Notes under the pieces: generated by a model | Told to the model about the DNA's origin: nothing | The model's input: the letters and a program-made list of their open reading frames with translations, nothing else | Databases searched by the model: none | Position numbers and translations under genes: made by a program | NCBI GenBank assembly: GCA_964613805.1 | Contig: CAZTJF010000001.1 | Coordinates: forward strand, 245,527 to 309,526 | Reading direction: 5' to 3' | Length of the DNA stretch: 64,000 nt | Source: XYD12-FULL-36-8 sp964613805 | Lineage (GTDB): Bacteria; Bacteroidota; Ignavibacteria; Ignavibacteriales; Ignavibacteriaceae | Part shown: positions 8,480 through 16,304 of the stretch, one piece after another | How positions within the stretch are numbered: position 1 is the first letter of the stretch | Layout: every line of letters begins with the position of its first letter

Positions 8480-10063
8480 TTATTTGAGGTAAACCATTTT
8501 GCGAACTGTAATATTATTTCCAGATTGTAAGCGATACAGATAAATTCCGCTCGCTAAATTAGAGGCATCAAATTCTACCTCAAAACTCCCTGCCTGTCGT
8601 TCTTCATTTATTAGAGTTGATATTTCATTTCCGAGCAAATCAAACACCTTCAATGTAATTAAGTTTGATTTTGGAATAGTAACCCTGATTTTTGTGTTTG
8701 GATTAAAAGGATTAGGGAAGTTTTGTGATAAAAAATAATCCATTTTTTTATTAACATCTATGTCGCTCATATTAGTCAGAAACACTGAAGGATCAAGTGC
8801 AGTTGCTGATATTCTAATTTCATCGATTGTTGTATTATATGTTGGCTGGATATCTAAGCCAGTTGCAGCTAACCAAAGTGGGTTCGTACTTCCACCAATA
8901 GGTGTAGAATAACTTTGAGATTCCACCATTTGATAATTGATATAAAGTTTAGCGGTTGCTCCATCCCACGTGCCGGCAACATGTATCCATTGGTTTAAAG
9001 GTACTTGTGTATCATGTTGTAGCACAAATCCAGCTGTTTCATTAGGCCAAATAAATAGCTGTAGTTTCCCAGTGCTTCCATACGATCCCAAGCCAAGCCC
9101 ATAGTTACCCACTTTCTGAATAATTGCTAATCCATTCTGTTCGTATCCATCCAATTTTACAAATGCTTCCAATGTAAATGAATTAATTCCGTTTATATTT
9201 AATGATGTTGAATTAGGAACTGTTACACCATACTTAGATGTGAATTTTGGTACAAGTCTACCGTTCCCTATGATTCCCGGTACGATCTCCGCTGTAGGGT
9301 CAGCTATTCCATGGTTTTGATATATGCTTGCATCATAGACATCATTACCAGAAGCTTCATCTAAATGCCAGTAGGCTAAAACATTACTATTGAGAAATTG
9401 CAAGAATTCATTTGGATCAAGTTCTGTTGCAGTAATTCTAATTTCATCAATTATGGTATTATGTGTTGGTTGAATATCTAGGCCAGTTGCAGCTAACCAA
9501 AGTGGGTTCGTACTTCCACCAATAGGTGTAGAATAACTTTGAGATTCCACCATTTGATAATTGATATAAAGTTTAGCGGTTGCTCCATCCCACGTGCCGG
9601 CAACATGTATCCATTGGTTTAAAGGTACTTGTGTATCATGTTGTAGCACAAATCCAGCTGTTTCATTAGGCCAAATAAATAGCTGTAGTTTCCCAGTGCT
9701 TCCATACGATCCCAAGCCAAGCCCATAGTTACCCACTTTCTGAATAATTGCTAATCCATTCTGTTCGTATCCATCCAATTTTACAAATGCTTCCAATGTA
9801 AATGAATTAATTCCGTTTATATTTAATGATGTTGAATTAGGAACTGTTACACCATACTTAGATGTGAATTTTGGTACAAGTCTACCGTTCCCTATGATTC
9901 CCGGTACGATCTCCGCTGTAGGGTCAGCTATTCCATGGTTTTGATATATGCTTGCATCATAGACATCATTACCAGAAGCTTCATCTAAATGCCAGTAGGC
10001 CACTTGCCCACTCACAGCAATAACGAAAATTAAAAACAAAATTGAAGTAAAAACAGTTTTCAT
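8480..10063 (-). CDS. T9SS-exported protein with two LamG-like domains and a C-terminal sorting domain
   Basis: 527 residues. A signal peptide (VFTSILFLIFVIAVSGQ) is followed by two copies of a ~208-residue LamG/concanavalin-like jelly roll, each starting AYWHLDEASGNDVYDASIYQ and containing FTLEAFVKLDGYEQNG, NQWIHVAGTWDG and IDEIRI. The last ~85 residues carry SQNFPNPFNPNTKI and end in IYLYRLQSGNNITVRKMVYL, the type A T9SS sorting domain. By family knowledge the protein crosses the outer membrane through T9SS and is attached or released; LamG domains often bind glycans. The two LamG copies are nearly identical in DNA. No catalytic domain is visible, so it is probably an adhesin or carbohydrate-binding surface protein. 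Confidence 0.88.
   Translation of the reverse strand: MKTVFTSILFLIFVIAVSGQVAYWHLDEASGNDVYDASIYQNHGIADPTAEIVPGIIGNGRLVPKFTSKYGVTVPNSTSLNINGINSFTLEAFVKLDGYEQNGLAIIQKVGNYGLGLGSYGSTGKLQLFIWPNETAGFVLQHDTQVPLNQWIHVAGTWDGATAKLYINYQMVESQSYSTPIGGSTNPLWLAATGLDIQPTHNTIIDEIRITATELDPNEFLQFLNSNVLAYWHLDEASGNDVYDASIYQNHGIADPTAEIVPGIIGNGRLVPKFTSKYGVTVPNSTSLNINGINSFTLEAFVKLDGYEQNGLAIIQKVGNYGLGLGSYGSTGKLQLFIWPNETAGFVLQHDTQVPLNQWIHVAGTWDGATAKLYINYQMVESQSYSTPIGGSTNPLWLAATGLDIQPTYNTTIDEIRISATALDPSVFLTNMSDIDVNKKMDYFLSQNFPNPFNPNTKIRVTIPKSNLITLKVFDLLGNEISTLINEERQAGSFEVEFDASNLASGIYLYRLQSGNNITVRKMVYLK
8858..10000. repeat. Direct duplication of 519 bp inside the LamG gene (8858-9376 and 9482-10000)
   Basis: The two segments are offset by exactly 624 bp (208 codons) and I found no difference between them when reading them side by side. 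The flanking linker (e.g. 8821-8857 versus 9445-9481) has clearly diverged. The identity includes third codon positions, so it points to a recent duplication or gene conversion. Confidence 0.9.
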
Positions 10064-10228
10064 AACACCCTCTTAAAAATTAGTTTTTGAAATTGGTTAA
10101 TTAGTTTGTTTAACACTCAACAAATTGATAGAAGAAAAAACTTAGCTCTCGGAAAACTTTTTTAATTTTTTTTGTAAGGTGCGGAAAAAAGGGCGAAATT
10201 GGAAGGAATTAGGGGAAGGAGTAGGAGT

Positions 10229-10257
10229 CAGTAGGCAATAGGCAGTAGGCAGTAGGC
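10229..10257 (+). repeat. Solo copy of the IVP-element terminal repeat
   Basis: CAGTAGGCAATAGGCAGTAG followed by GCAGTAGGC is almost the same as the left end of the four-helix-bundle element at 13215-13240 (one difference over about 22 bp). It stands alone here, in the 297-bp spacer upstream of the T9SS gene, with no IVP gene beside it. The rest of the spacer (10064-10360) holds the T9SS gene promoter and nothing else I recognise. Confidence 0.7.
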
Positions 10258-10360
10258 AAATTGTTCGCCGTAACTTAGTGAAGCGGGTCTTCAAGTGGCA
10301 GAGCGCCTGACTTGATTAGTTAAAACGGCTGTGTAAAAATAATTAAAGATTATTTAAAGG

Positions 10361-10642
10361 TTAATATTGAGTTGTTGTTTCAGCCCATTCAGGCAGCGGT
10401 TCGCCAGTGGCTTTTGAATAGATAGTTTCGGGAGCGATATCTATTCCACCTGGCCAGGTTAGCACGCCAAATTCATTGTTAATGAATACTCGTCTAAAGA
10501 AATTAATATCCGAAAATTTGGTAAAAACTCCACCTTTATTAAGATATTCGATAAAGTCAATAACACCAACTTTTCCATTTTTAAATCTTAAGTGCATTTT
10601 ATATTCATCTAACAGTTTAAATTCAACTATTTCATAATCCAT
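10361..10642 (-). CDS. DUF2442 family protein
   Basis: 93 residues. The sequence runs from MDYEIVEFKLLDEYKMHLRF through FINNEFGVLTWPGGIDIAPE; the phrase GVLTWPGGIDIAPETIY is the DUF2442 hallmark. DUF2442 proteins are small, of unknown function, and very often encoded beside DUF4160 proteins in a toxin-antitoxin-like layout. Here the DUF4160 gene lies immediately upstream, 9 bp away, on the same strand. A GGAGGG-type ribosome binding site precedes the ATG (reverse complement of 10646-10651). Function unknown. Confidence 0.85.
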   Translation of the reverse strand: MDYEIVEFKLLDEYKMHLRFKNGKVGVIDFIEYLNKGGVFTKFSDINFFRRVFINNEFGVLTWPGGIDIAPETIYSKATGEPLPEWAETTTQY

Positions 10643-10651
10643 TTGACCCTC

Positions 10652-10912
10652 CTATTTTAGCGGTTCAATTTTTAACAATTCGCTGTTTATCCTCGACAAT
10701 TCCCAATTTTTTAAAAGTTCATCTCTATGAATATTTGCCCATTCCGTTACCAAACCTAATGCTTTGGGTGGAAGATAACCTTCCATCAAAGCATAATCAT
10801 GTATTTTGATGACAGCATTAAACTCACCGTATTGAGTATGAAAATGCGGAGGATTATGTTCATCATAAAACATTCTAATTACAATTCCATAAAAACGGCT
10901 TATTTCAGGCAT
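10652..10912 (-). CDS. DUF4160 family protein
   Basis: 86 residues if started at the ATG at 10912 (MPEISRFYGIVIRMFYDEHN), the near-universal start of this family. A TTG at 10969 would add 19 residues with no family support. The motif HNPPHFHTQYGEF is diagnostic. It forms a two-gene unit with the downstream DUF2442 gene. The pairing is widespread in Bacteroidota and Chlorobi and resembles a mobile toxin-antitoxin module, but no activity is established that I know of. Confidence 0.85.
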   Translation of the reverse strand: MPEISRFYGIVIRMFYDEHNPPHFHTQYGEFNAVIKIHDYALMEGYLPPKALGLVTEWANIHRDELLKNWELSRINSELLKIEPLK

Positions 10913-11280
10913 ACTGTATTTCTGGTTTTTAACTTGAGCTAAAATAGGTGAAATAAAAAAGTTAAACAAGAGGAAAGATCAGCTGCGTAGTGGAGTTTAA
11001 CACCTTTAACCCACTGACGCTGCGCGGCCTTGTCCGTAGTCCAGAGACTTCGGTCTTCAAACAGGGAAAAAATTATTGAGTGAACTTTTCGCATTTCAAC
11101 AATTTAGCCATCCGCCGGAAACGGACAAGTTAAACAATTTAACAAAACAGCGATACAATAATTTTGAGTAGAAGGAATTTGCATCGCTCAGTCATCACAC
11201 TTTATAGTAGAACTCAACTTGAGATTTCAACTTAAAAAGAGAGTTGTATACCCTTCAATTTTCGCTTATAAAGTTTTATC
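10913..11280. other. Intergenic region without a recognised gene
   Basis: This 368-bp region lies between divergent genes. I see no coding frame with family support. It contains short repeats of AACAATTTA (near 11098 and 11138) and a more GC-rich stretch around 11000-11060. The promoters of both flanking units must lie here, but none is clear enough to mark. Confidence 0.4.
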
Positions 11281-11292
11281 TTGCATATGCAA
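11281..11292 (+). promoter_or_regulatory. Perfect 12-bp palindrome adjoining the start codon
   Basis: TTGCATATGCAA is fully self-complementary and ends one base before the ATG at 11293. It could be an operator or a translational control site; alternatively it is coding, if the TTG at 11281 or the ATG at 11287 is the true start. Confidence 0.35.
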
Positions 11293-12273
11293 ATGGGAAA
11301 AGATACTTCCATATTAGATTTGTTTTCAAAGCTTGACAGCCAGAGCTCAATAAATCTTCTTGTCGAAAATTCTTATAAAGCTGCGTTAGCATATCTTCGC
11401 TTAAATTGTAATAAAGTCAATAAGATATTCACAGAAAACAACTTAACTTTTAGTGAAGCAGCAATCTCATCCATCGCTCCGCTTTTCTTTACAGATACAA
11501 ATGATCATAACTTACCAATCGTAAAAGAATTTAACATCTGGAAACCGCCGATTCAATCGGATGAAGACGCAATTTATTTTCTTAACAAAGTGATTGCTAG
11601 AAGAGTTGATCAATATATTGTTCACTTGCTTAAAGAACATGATCCTTTTTTTGCCAAGATTTTAGATTCTGTTATTTACTTGATTAAAAAAGAAAGTTGT
11701 AAGAAAGTCAGTTACTTCGGCAAAAGATATATTGTTCAGTCATCATGTCATGAAATAGACGGTAAGGTAATAGACGAAGACTCATTTGAAAAATTACCAA
11801 CCAGTTTATTCCAAGACCACAAAAAGTGCTTGACTAATGTTTTTATTTATTTGGAAAAGTGGACAGATTTCTTCCTCGCAATTCCACTTAACTCTTTAGT
11901 GATCAGATTAAGAAACTTGCATGGACTTAGCTTAAATTCATCAAATAGTGATTTTAATTTCTCATCTAAATTTGAAGTTAATGAAATTGTTAATTCTGGT
12001 TTACGTTATGCTTTGGATAAATTGAAATATACTTACTGTGCAAATGGTAAACTGGATAATATTGAGAGTGAAAGTTTCATAAATGCACTCAAGGACATGG
12101 CAGAAGATCTTAAAGATGGCGGCATTAACCATGGATTATATGATTACTTGAAGCAGCATTTTAATGGATTGGAAAAACAAGATTATCAGAATAAATATCA
12201 CAATATGTTGGAATATTTATTAAAAGTGATGAAAACTTCTATCCGTGACAAAATTATGGAGGAGAAAGAATGA
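11293..12273 (+). CDS. Uncharacterised helical protein, first gene of a coupled set
   Basis: About 326 residues (330 from the TTG at 11281). I do not recognise a family. The protein is predicted to be soluble and mostly helical, with no signal peptide or TM segment. Cysteines and histidines are scattered without a metal motif. It begins GKDTSILDLFSKLDSQSSIN and ends in a charged helix (DKIMEEKE). Its stop overlaps the start of a 31-codon frame as ATGA, preceded by a strong GGAGGAGAAAG site, and a second small gene follows. The arrangement of a helical protein plus a small acidic partner recalls sigma/anti-sigma pairs, but that is a guess from layout only. Confidence 0.6.
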   Translation: MGKDTSILDLFSKLDSQSSINLLVENSYKAALAYLRLNCNKVNKIFTENNLTFSEAAISSIAPLFFTDTNDHNLPIVKEFNIWKPPIQSDEDAIYFLNKVIARRVDQYIVHLLKEHDPFFAKILDSVIYLIKKESCKKVSYFGKRYIVQSSCHEIDGKVIDEDSFEKLPTSLFQDHKKCLTNVFIYLEKWTDFFLAIPLNSLVIRLRNLHGLSLNSSNSDFNFSSKFEVNEIVNSGLRYALDKLKYTYCANGKLDNIESESFINALKDMAEDLKDGGINHGLYDYLKQHFNGLEKQDYQNKYHNMLEYLLKVMKTSIRDKIMEEKE

Positions 12274-12365
12274 TTTTCCGAATTCTTAATAATTTCAACT
12301 ATCTAAAGGTTGAGAATATTTCTCAGAGTTTCAAATTATTTTGGAAATCAGATGAAAATAACTGA
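12270..12365 (+). CDS. Possible 31-residue leader or coupling ORF
   Basis: Starts at an ATG overlapping the upstream stop (ATGA) after a near-ideal ribosome binding site (GGAGGAGA, 12258-12265) and ends 14 nt inside the next gene. The peptide (MIFRILNNFNYLKVENISQS...) has no known relatives that I recognise. The strong start signal suggests that it is translated, at least to couple the downstream gene at 12352. Confidence 0.4.
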   Translation: MIFRILNNFNYLKVENISQSFKLFWKSDENN

Positions 12366-12879
12366 AAGAGAAATATTCGACTTTGTATTTTTTCCGGAAA
12401 ATCTACCAATCGATAAGGTCGAGTATTTGAAAAATTTTAATGAATTTGATGATGAAATAAAGTTTTATCACTCGCTTAAAGCTAGTTTTGAGGAAGAGCT
12501 TAGCGAGGATATAAAGCAGAAATTAGCCGAACGGATTCCAATTTACATTCCAACTAAAATTTTTTTTCTCTTTCCTGTTAAAGAAGTAATTAAAGAAAAA
12601 AATAGTGATGTAACAGTATTAGCAGCAGCTTCACCTAAAGAAAAACCGTCAGTTAAAGCAAAAACTTTTATTGATGAGAGCAATCACTATTTAATTCGCC
12701 TTCTCAATTTTAAAGATTCTGCGAAAATATATGTATTCTCAACCACTGAAGAAGTTTTAAAAGACTATAAAATTGTCATTAGACCATCTGAGCAGATATT
12801 CGAACAAACAGATAATTCATCGCCAATCGAATTAAACTCACCTATTGAAGCTGAAAACATAGAACTGCAATTCAACTAG
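12352..12879 (+). CDS. Uncharacterised acidic protein, probable partner of the preceding gene
   Basis: 175 residues from the ATG at 12352 (MKITEREIFDFVFFPENLPI); a longer frame opens at 12310 but overlaps the coupling ORF further. The first 75 residues are helical and acidic. A basic, alanine-rich linker (AAASPKEKPSVKAKTF) follows, then a beta-rich C-terminal domain of about 75 residues (FIDESNHYLIRLLNFKDSAK). There is no TM segment. The N-terminal pattern is loosely like the cytosolic end of anti-sigma factors, but the fold is unproven. It is likely co-translated with the gene at 11293. Confidence 0.55.
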   Translation: MKITEREIFDFVFFPENLPIDKVEYLKNFNEFDDEIKFYHSLKASFEEELSEDIKQKLAERIPIYIPTKIFFLFPVKEVIKEKNSDVTVLAAASPKEKPSVKAKTFIDESNHYLIRLLNFKDSAKIYVFSTTEEVLKDYKIVIRPSEQIFEQTDNSSPIELNSPIEAENIELQFN

Positions 12880-13019
12880 CATTTCACTTTTTTTATCTGA
12901 CAAAATAATTTAACTTTTTACGTCTAAAAATTAATCATTTAACTTTTTCAATTTAGAGATGCTCTGTATCTAATGGAAATTACTGAATGAACTACCGTCA
13001 AGCTAAAACTGGGATATTG

Positions 13020-13217
13020 ATGATTGAAATCCTTCCTAACAAATGTGATTTTTGTGGATGCTGTGTTGGTGTTTGTCCCGAAGATGCAATTGAGCTGAAA
13101 GAAGCGGAAATCAATATCATTGATGAACGATGTACTAATTGTGCAAAGTGTATTTGGAGCTGCCCGATTGAGGTTATTGTTTTTAATAAGAATGGTGTAT
13201 TGTTTGACAAAAATTAG
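13020..13217 (+). CDS. 2[4Fe-4S] ferredoxin
   Basis: 65 residues from ATG 13020 (MIEILPNKCDFCG); an upstream ATG at 12987 adds 11 residues. It carries two classical CxxCxxCxxxCP motifs: CDFCGCCVGVCP (residues 9-20) and CTNCAKCIWSCP. This is a clostridial-type low-potential ferredoxin. It probably serves the geranylgeranyl-reductase-like flavoprotein at 13729, since ferredoxin and reductase genes are commonly adjacent; the two are now separated by an inserted IVP element. Its TAG stop (13215-13217) lies inside the terminal repeat of that element, so the last codons may have been changed by the insertion. Confidence 0.88.
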   Translation: MIEILPNKCDFCGCCVGVCPEDAIELKEAEINIIDERCTNCAKCIWSCPIEVIVFNKNGVLFDKN

Positions 13218-13669
13218 GCAGTAAGCAATAGGCAGTAGGCAAAAATTAAAACAAAGATTCATAAATGAATATTTCCTTTAGAGATTTAACAGTTTGTAAA
13301 AAAGCTTTTGAATTGGCGATGGAAATTTTTGAATTATCAAAATGCTTTCCAAAAGAAGAAAAATATTCTTTGACTGATCAAATTAGAAGGTCTTCACGTT
13401 CCGTTTGTGCTTCGATTGCTGAAGGATATAGAAAAAGACAGTATGAAGCACACTTTATTGCAAAGATTTCGGATGCAGATATGGAAAACTCTGAAACTCA
13501 ATCTTGGTTAGATTTTGTACTAGGTTGTAAATATTTAGAAAAGAATATTTATGAAGTGCTAATCAAGAAATCAGAAGAAATTGGTAGACTATTAAATCAC
13601 ATGATAGAATATCCTGAAAAATATTTGAAAAATGCTGACAAAAAATAATTGCCTATTGCTTACTGCCTA
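13215..13669 (+). mobile_element. IVP-type (23S rRNA intervening-sequence) element in a protein-coding locus
   Basis: A 455-bp unit: a perfect 20-bp inverted repeat (13215-13234 and 13650-13669; TAGGCAGTAAGCAATAGGCA and its complement) bounds the four-helix-bundle gene 13265-13648. The right repeat starts 2 nt after the stop codon. A transcript would form a long stem with the gene in the loop, the same architecture as intervening sequences in 23S rRNA genes. No transposase and no clear target duplication are visible. A solo repeat occurs at 10229-10257. Confidence 0.75.
13265..13648 (+). CDS. Four-helix-bundle protein (23S rRNA intervening-sequence protein family, IVP/S23)
   Basis: 127 residues. 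FRDLTVCKKAFELAMEIFEL, then FPKEEKYSLTDQIRRSSRSV and the signature SIAEGYRKR match the S23/IVP family. These small proteins form homopentamers of four-helix bundles; they were first found inside 23S rRNA intervening sequences and are also dispersed in many Bacteroidota and Chlorobi genomes. Their biochemical role is unknown. The gene is framed by a perfect inverted repeat, has its own ATG and no disruption, and interrupts a presumed ferredoxin-reductase operon. Confidence 0.92.
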   Translation: MNISFRDLTVCKKAFELAMEIFELSKCFPKEEKYSLTDQIRRSSRSVCASIAEGYRKRQYEAHFIAKISDADMENSETQSWLDFVLGCKYLEKNIYEVLIKKSEEIGRLLNHMIEYPEKYLKNADKK

Positions 13670-13728
13670 TAGCATATTTGTTTTTGTCAAGATGAACACA
13701 CAAAGTATGTTTCCAATAAAATGATAAG

Positions 13729-14895
13729 ATGAACAAAGAATACGACATAATAGTAGTTGGTGCAGGACCCGCAGGCTCAATGGCGGCGCGGTTTGCTGCA
13801 GAGCAAGGTGTTTCGGTTTTGATGCTCGAGAAAGACCGCGATGTTGGCTATCCAGTTCGATGCGGTGAAGCGGTGAATAAAAAAAGCATCGAGGAATTTA
13901 TTGATTCAAATGAGAAATGGATTGCAGCAAAGATTAATAAATTTTCTCTCAACGCTCCTGATGGGACTGAAACTGTTGTCGAATTTCAAGAAACCGGGTA
14001 TATCTTAGAAAGAAGAATCTTTGATTATGAATTAGCGAAGACTGCCTCGAATGCAGGTGCGGAAATTTTAACTCGTGCTTATGTAAATGGATTACTATTT
14101 GATGATGATAAAGTTTCGGGCGTTCAATATGAATTTAATGGTGAACAAAAAGAAGTTCTTGCAAAAATAGTAATTGCGGCTGACGGCATTGAATCAAGAG
14201 TAGGCAGATGGGCTGGACTAGAAACTCATTGCGATTTTAGAGATATGGAATGCTGTGTTCAAATTACTGCTTCTAATCTTAGTGTAAATTCTGATACGTG
14301 TTATTTTTATTTCGGAAAAGATTTTGCGCCAAATGGTTACTTCTGGATTTTTCCTAAAGGAGAAAACATTGCTAACATAGGATTAGGCGTAAGCGGCTTA
14401 ATTGGTAAGAAAAAGTCTGCATCAACTTTTCTCAATTCATTCATGGAAAAGCGTTACCCAAATGCTTCTGTACTTACGAAAATAGCAGGCGGAGTTCCCT
14501 GTTCACCAACATTAAAGAAAATAAGTGCGCCAGGAATTATGCTTGCTGGAGATGCAGCACATCAAGTTAATCCATTAAGCGGCGGCGGTATTACAAGCGG
14601 AATGATTGGCGGCAGTATTGCAGGAAGAATAGCGGGCGAGTCAATAAAAATGAGTAAACCGGATCATATTTATACCTATGGTAAAGAATGGCATGTCAGA
14701 ATTGGAAAGAAACATGAAATCTACAACAACATAAAAAACGGCATTTATAATTTTACTGATGAAAAGTTTAACAACATTGCCCATTCTTTCAACAAAGTGC
14801 CATATGAAAAAAGAACTCTTGGTAAACTTTTCACTACTGCCCTGATTAACAATCCCTCTCTGCTTATTGATGTTGCAAAAGTTTTTGTAATTTAA
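13729..14895 (+). CDS. Geranylgeranyl-reductase-family FAD oxidoreductase
   Basis: 388 residues. N-terminal FAD-binding Rossmann motif GAGPAGSMAARFAAEQG (residues 11-27), then PVRCGEAVNKKSI with the family CGE motif, ADGIESRVGRWAG, and the second FAD motif GIMLAGDAAHQVNPLSGGGI. This is the digeranylgeranylglycerophospholipid/geranylgeranyl reductase group, which saturates polyprenyl chains (lipids, quinone tails). In this organism menaquinone or another isoprenoid side chain is a plausible substrate; that is inference. Electrons probably come from the ferredoxin encoded just upstream. Complete; the last eight codons recur in decayed form at 16366-16391. Confidence 0.88.
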   Translation: MNKEYDIIVVGAGPAGSMAARFAAEQGVSVLMLEKDRDVGYPVRCGEAVNKKSIEEFIDSNEKWIAAKINKFSLNAPDGTETVVEFQETGYILERRIFDYELAKTASNAGAEILTRAYVNGLLFDDDKVSGVQYEFNGEQKEVLAKIVIAADGIESRVGRWAGLETHCDFRDMECCVQITASNLSVNSDTCYFYFGKDFAPNGYFWIFPKGENIANIGLGVSGLIGKKKSASTFLNSFMEKRYPNASVLTKIAGGVPCSPTLKKISAPGIMLAGDAAHQVNPLSGGGITSGMIGGSIAGRIAGESIKMSKPDHIYTYGKEWHVRIGKKHEIYNNIKNGIYNFTDEKFNNIAHSFNKVPYEKRTLGKLFTTALINNPSLLIDVAKVFVI

Positions 14896-14963
14896 AAATA
14901 GAACATTATTGACATTCTACTAATTGCTGATTACTTTTACTAAAAATAAATAAAGAGGTAGTC

Positions 14964-16265
14964 ATGAAAAGATTAGCTTTAATATTTTTTTTATCCTTCC
15001 TTTTGTTGCAAAATTTTCTTCCACAGACACAACTCTTAAAAGTTGGTAATGCTGTTCAGTATTGGTTTACTGAGTCACCAGGGCAATTGAGACTGACAAT
15101 TGAAACCGAAGTAATAGATGGTAAGGAGTATTTCAAAAGAAAAATTTCAGACTATACAGTAGACCCTAATTTTCACAGATTCAGCTATGAACGGATTGAT
15201 GGAGATAGTATTTATTACATTCTATCCTCTAAAAATACAGACTCTCTTGTCTTCAATTTTAATTGGATTCCGGGGATGCTGATCAGAGCAGACACGGTTG
15301 TTCATGATTCGCTTTTTAATTTGTGTGTTCTTTATTGCGAAAAATTGGATAGCGTTAGAATAGAGACAACCTTCCTTCCAAATGATACAGTGTATTACAT
15401 TAGTATTTTCGCAATAAATTTATCTAATGGTGATACCATGGTTGTTTTTCCTTCAAAGAACAAAATTTACAAGAAATTTGGAAGGAAATACGAAATGGAG
15501 CCCTTAGGATTTATAGATGGAGTAAAAATAGAGGGTATCAGATACGGAGCAGTTTTTCCTTTTCCAGAGGAGATTACATTCTCAGGCGACAGCATTTTTA
15601 TTACTGATGTAATTGATACAGGTTCAGTTTTTATATTGAATAATTCTGATTTTCCGCTAAGGGTAGATTCCATAATTTCTATAGGTGGTTTTTTTGGTTA
15701 TCGTGGCTGGTTTAGTTTACCACAAACCAATTTTTGGTTCTATCTCTTTCAATCGTATCCTCGTTATTGGAACGATACTCTTAGAATTATAATCGCACCA
15801 CATGATTCTGTTAAAGTCTCATTCTTTGATGTAGACCTTTGTCCAATTTGTGATTATAGTATAAAGGATTATTTCGTTGATACATTACGATTTGTATTTA
15901 CTTATTTGTACAATCAAGAATACAGCTTTAATTTTTCAAAGTTTATTCAGATTTCTGGAGAAGGTCACACATCAATTATTAACGAGGGTGATATTAATGA
16001 TAAAGGATTTTATCTTTATCAAAATTATCCCAATCCATTTAATCCAAGTACAACTATACATTTTGAATTAGGCAGTAAGCAGTTTGTTGCTCTGAGAGTT
16101 TTTAATAGCTTAGGTCAACATGTAAAGACATTAATTGAAGAAGAAAAACAGATTGGGAAATATGAAATAGATTTTGATGCTGCGTCAATCCCATCAGGCG
16201 TATACTTCTATCAGCTCGTAGCCGACGGCAAAATTCAAACAAAAAAAATGTTGATAATTCGTTAG
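14964..16265 (+). CDS. T9SS-exported protein of unknown function
   Basis: 433 residues. A signal peptide (ALIFFLSFLLLQNFLPQTQ) and an AAAGAGGTAG ribosome binding site before the ATG are clear. The body (residues 25-340) has no domain I recognise; the first half is beta-rich and aromatic, and a stretch near 200-250 (VIDTGSVFILNNSDFPLRV) resembles Ig-like ASH/choice-of-anchor domains. The C-terminus has QNYPNPFNPSTTIHFELG and ends SGVYFYQLVADGKIQTKKML, a type A T9SS sorting domain. It is therefore secreted and probably surface-attached. It appears to sit between the reductase gene and a decayed copy of the reductase 3' end, so the locus has been rearranged. Confidence 0.85.
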   Translation: MKRLALIFFLSFLLLQNFLPQTQLLKVGNAVQYWFTESPGQLRLTIETEVIDGKEYFKRKISDYTVDPNFHRFSYERIDGDSIYYILSSKNTDSLVFNFNWIPGMLIRADTVVHDSLFNLCVLYCEKLDSVRIETTFLPNDTVYYISIFAINLSNGDTMVVFPSKNKIYKKFGRKYEMEPLGFIDGVKIEGIRYGAVFPFPEEITFSGDSIFITDVIDTGSVFILNNSDFPLRVDSIISIGGFFGYRGWFSLPQTNFWFYLFQSYPRYWNDTLRIIIAPHDSVKVSFFDVDLCPICDYSIKDYFVDTLRFVFTYLYNQEYSFNFSKFIQISGEGHTSIINEGDINDKGFYLYQNYPNPFNPSTTIHFELGSKQFVALRVFNSLGQHVKTLIEEEKQIGKYEIDFDAASIPSGVYFYQLVADGKIQTKKMLIIR

Positions 16266-16304
16266 TAGTAGATAACAATATCAATTATTTTATTTTTCTT
16301 GATC

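Noticed and set aside
8858..10000. Treating the LamG duplication as a transposable element
   Set aside because: The repeat is exactly one domain in frame, has no terminal repeats or transposase and fits intragenic duplication.
10290..10318. tRNA-like stretch AGTGGCAGAGCGCCTGACTT, resembling a D-arm and anticodon stem
   Set aside because: No matching acceptor stem or TTCGA T-arm follows within 60 bases, so it is not a tRNA gene; at most a chance match or an old fragment.
16065..16085. TTAGGCAGTAAGCAG inside the T9SS sorting domain, similar to the IVP repeat
   Set aside because: The protein sequence there (FELGSKQFVAL) is normal for the sorting domain, so coincidence is as likely as insertion.
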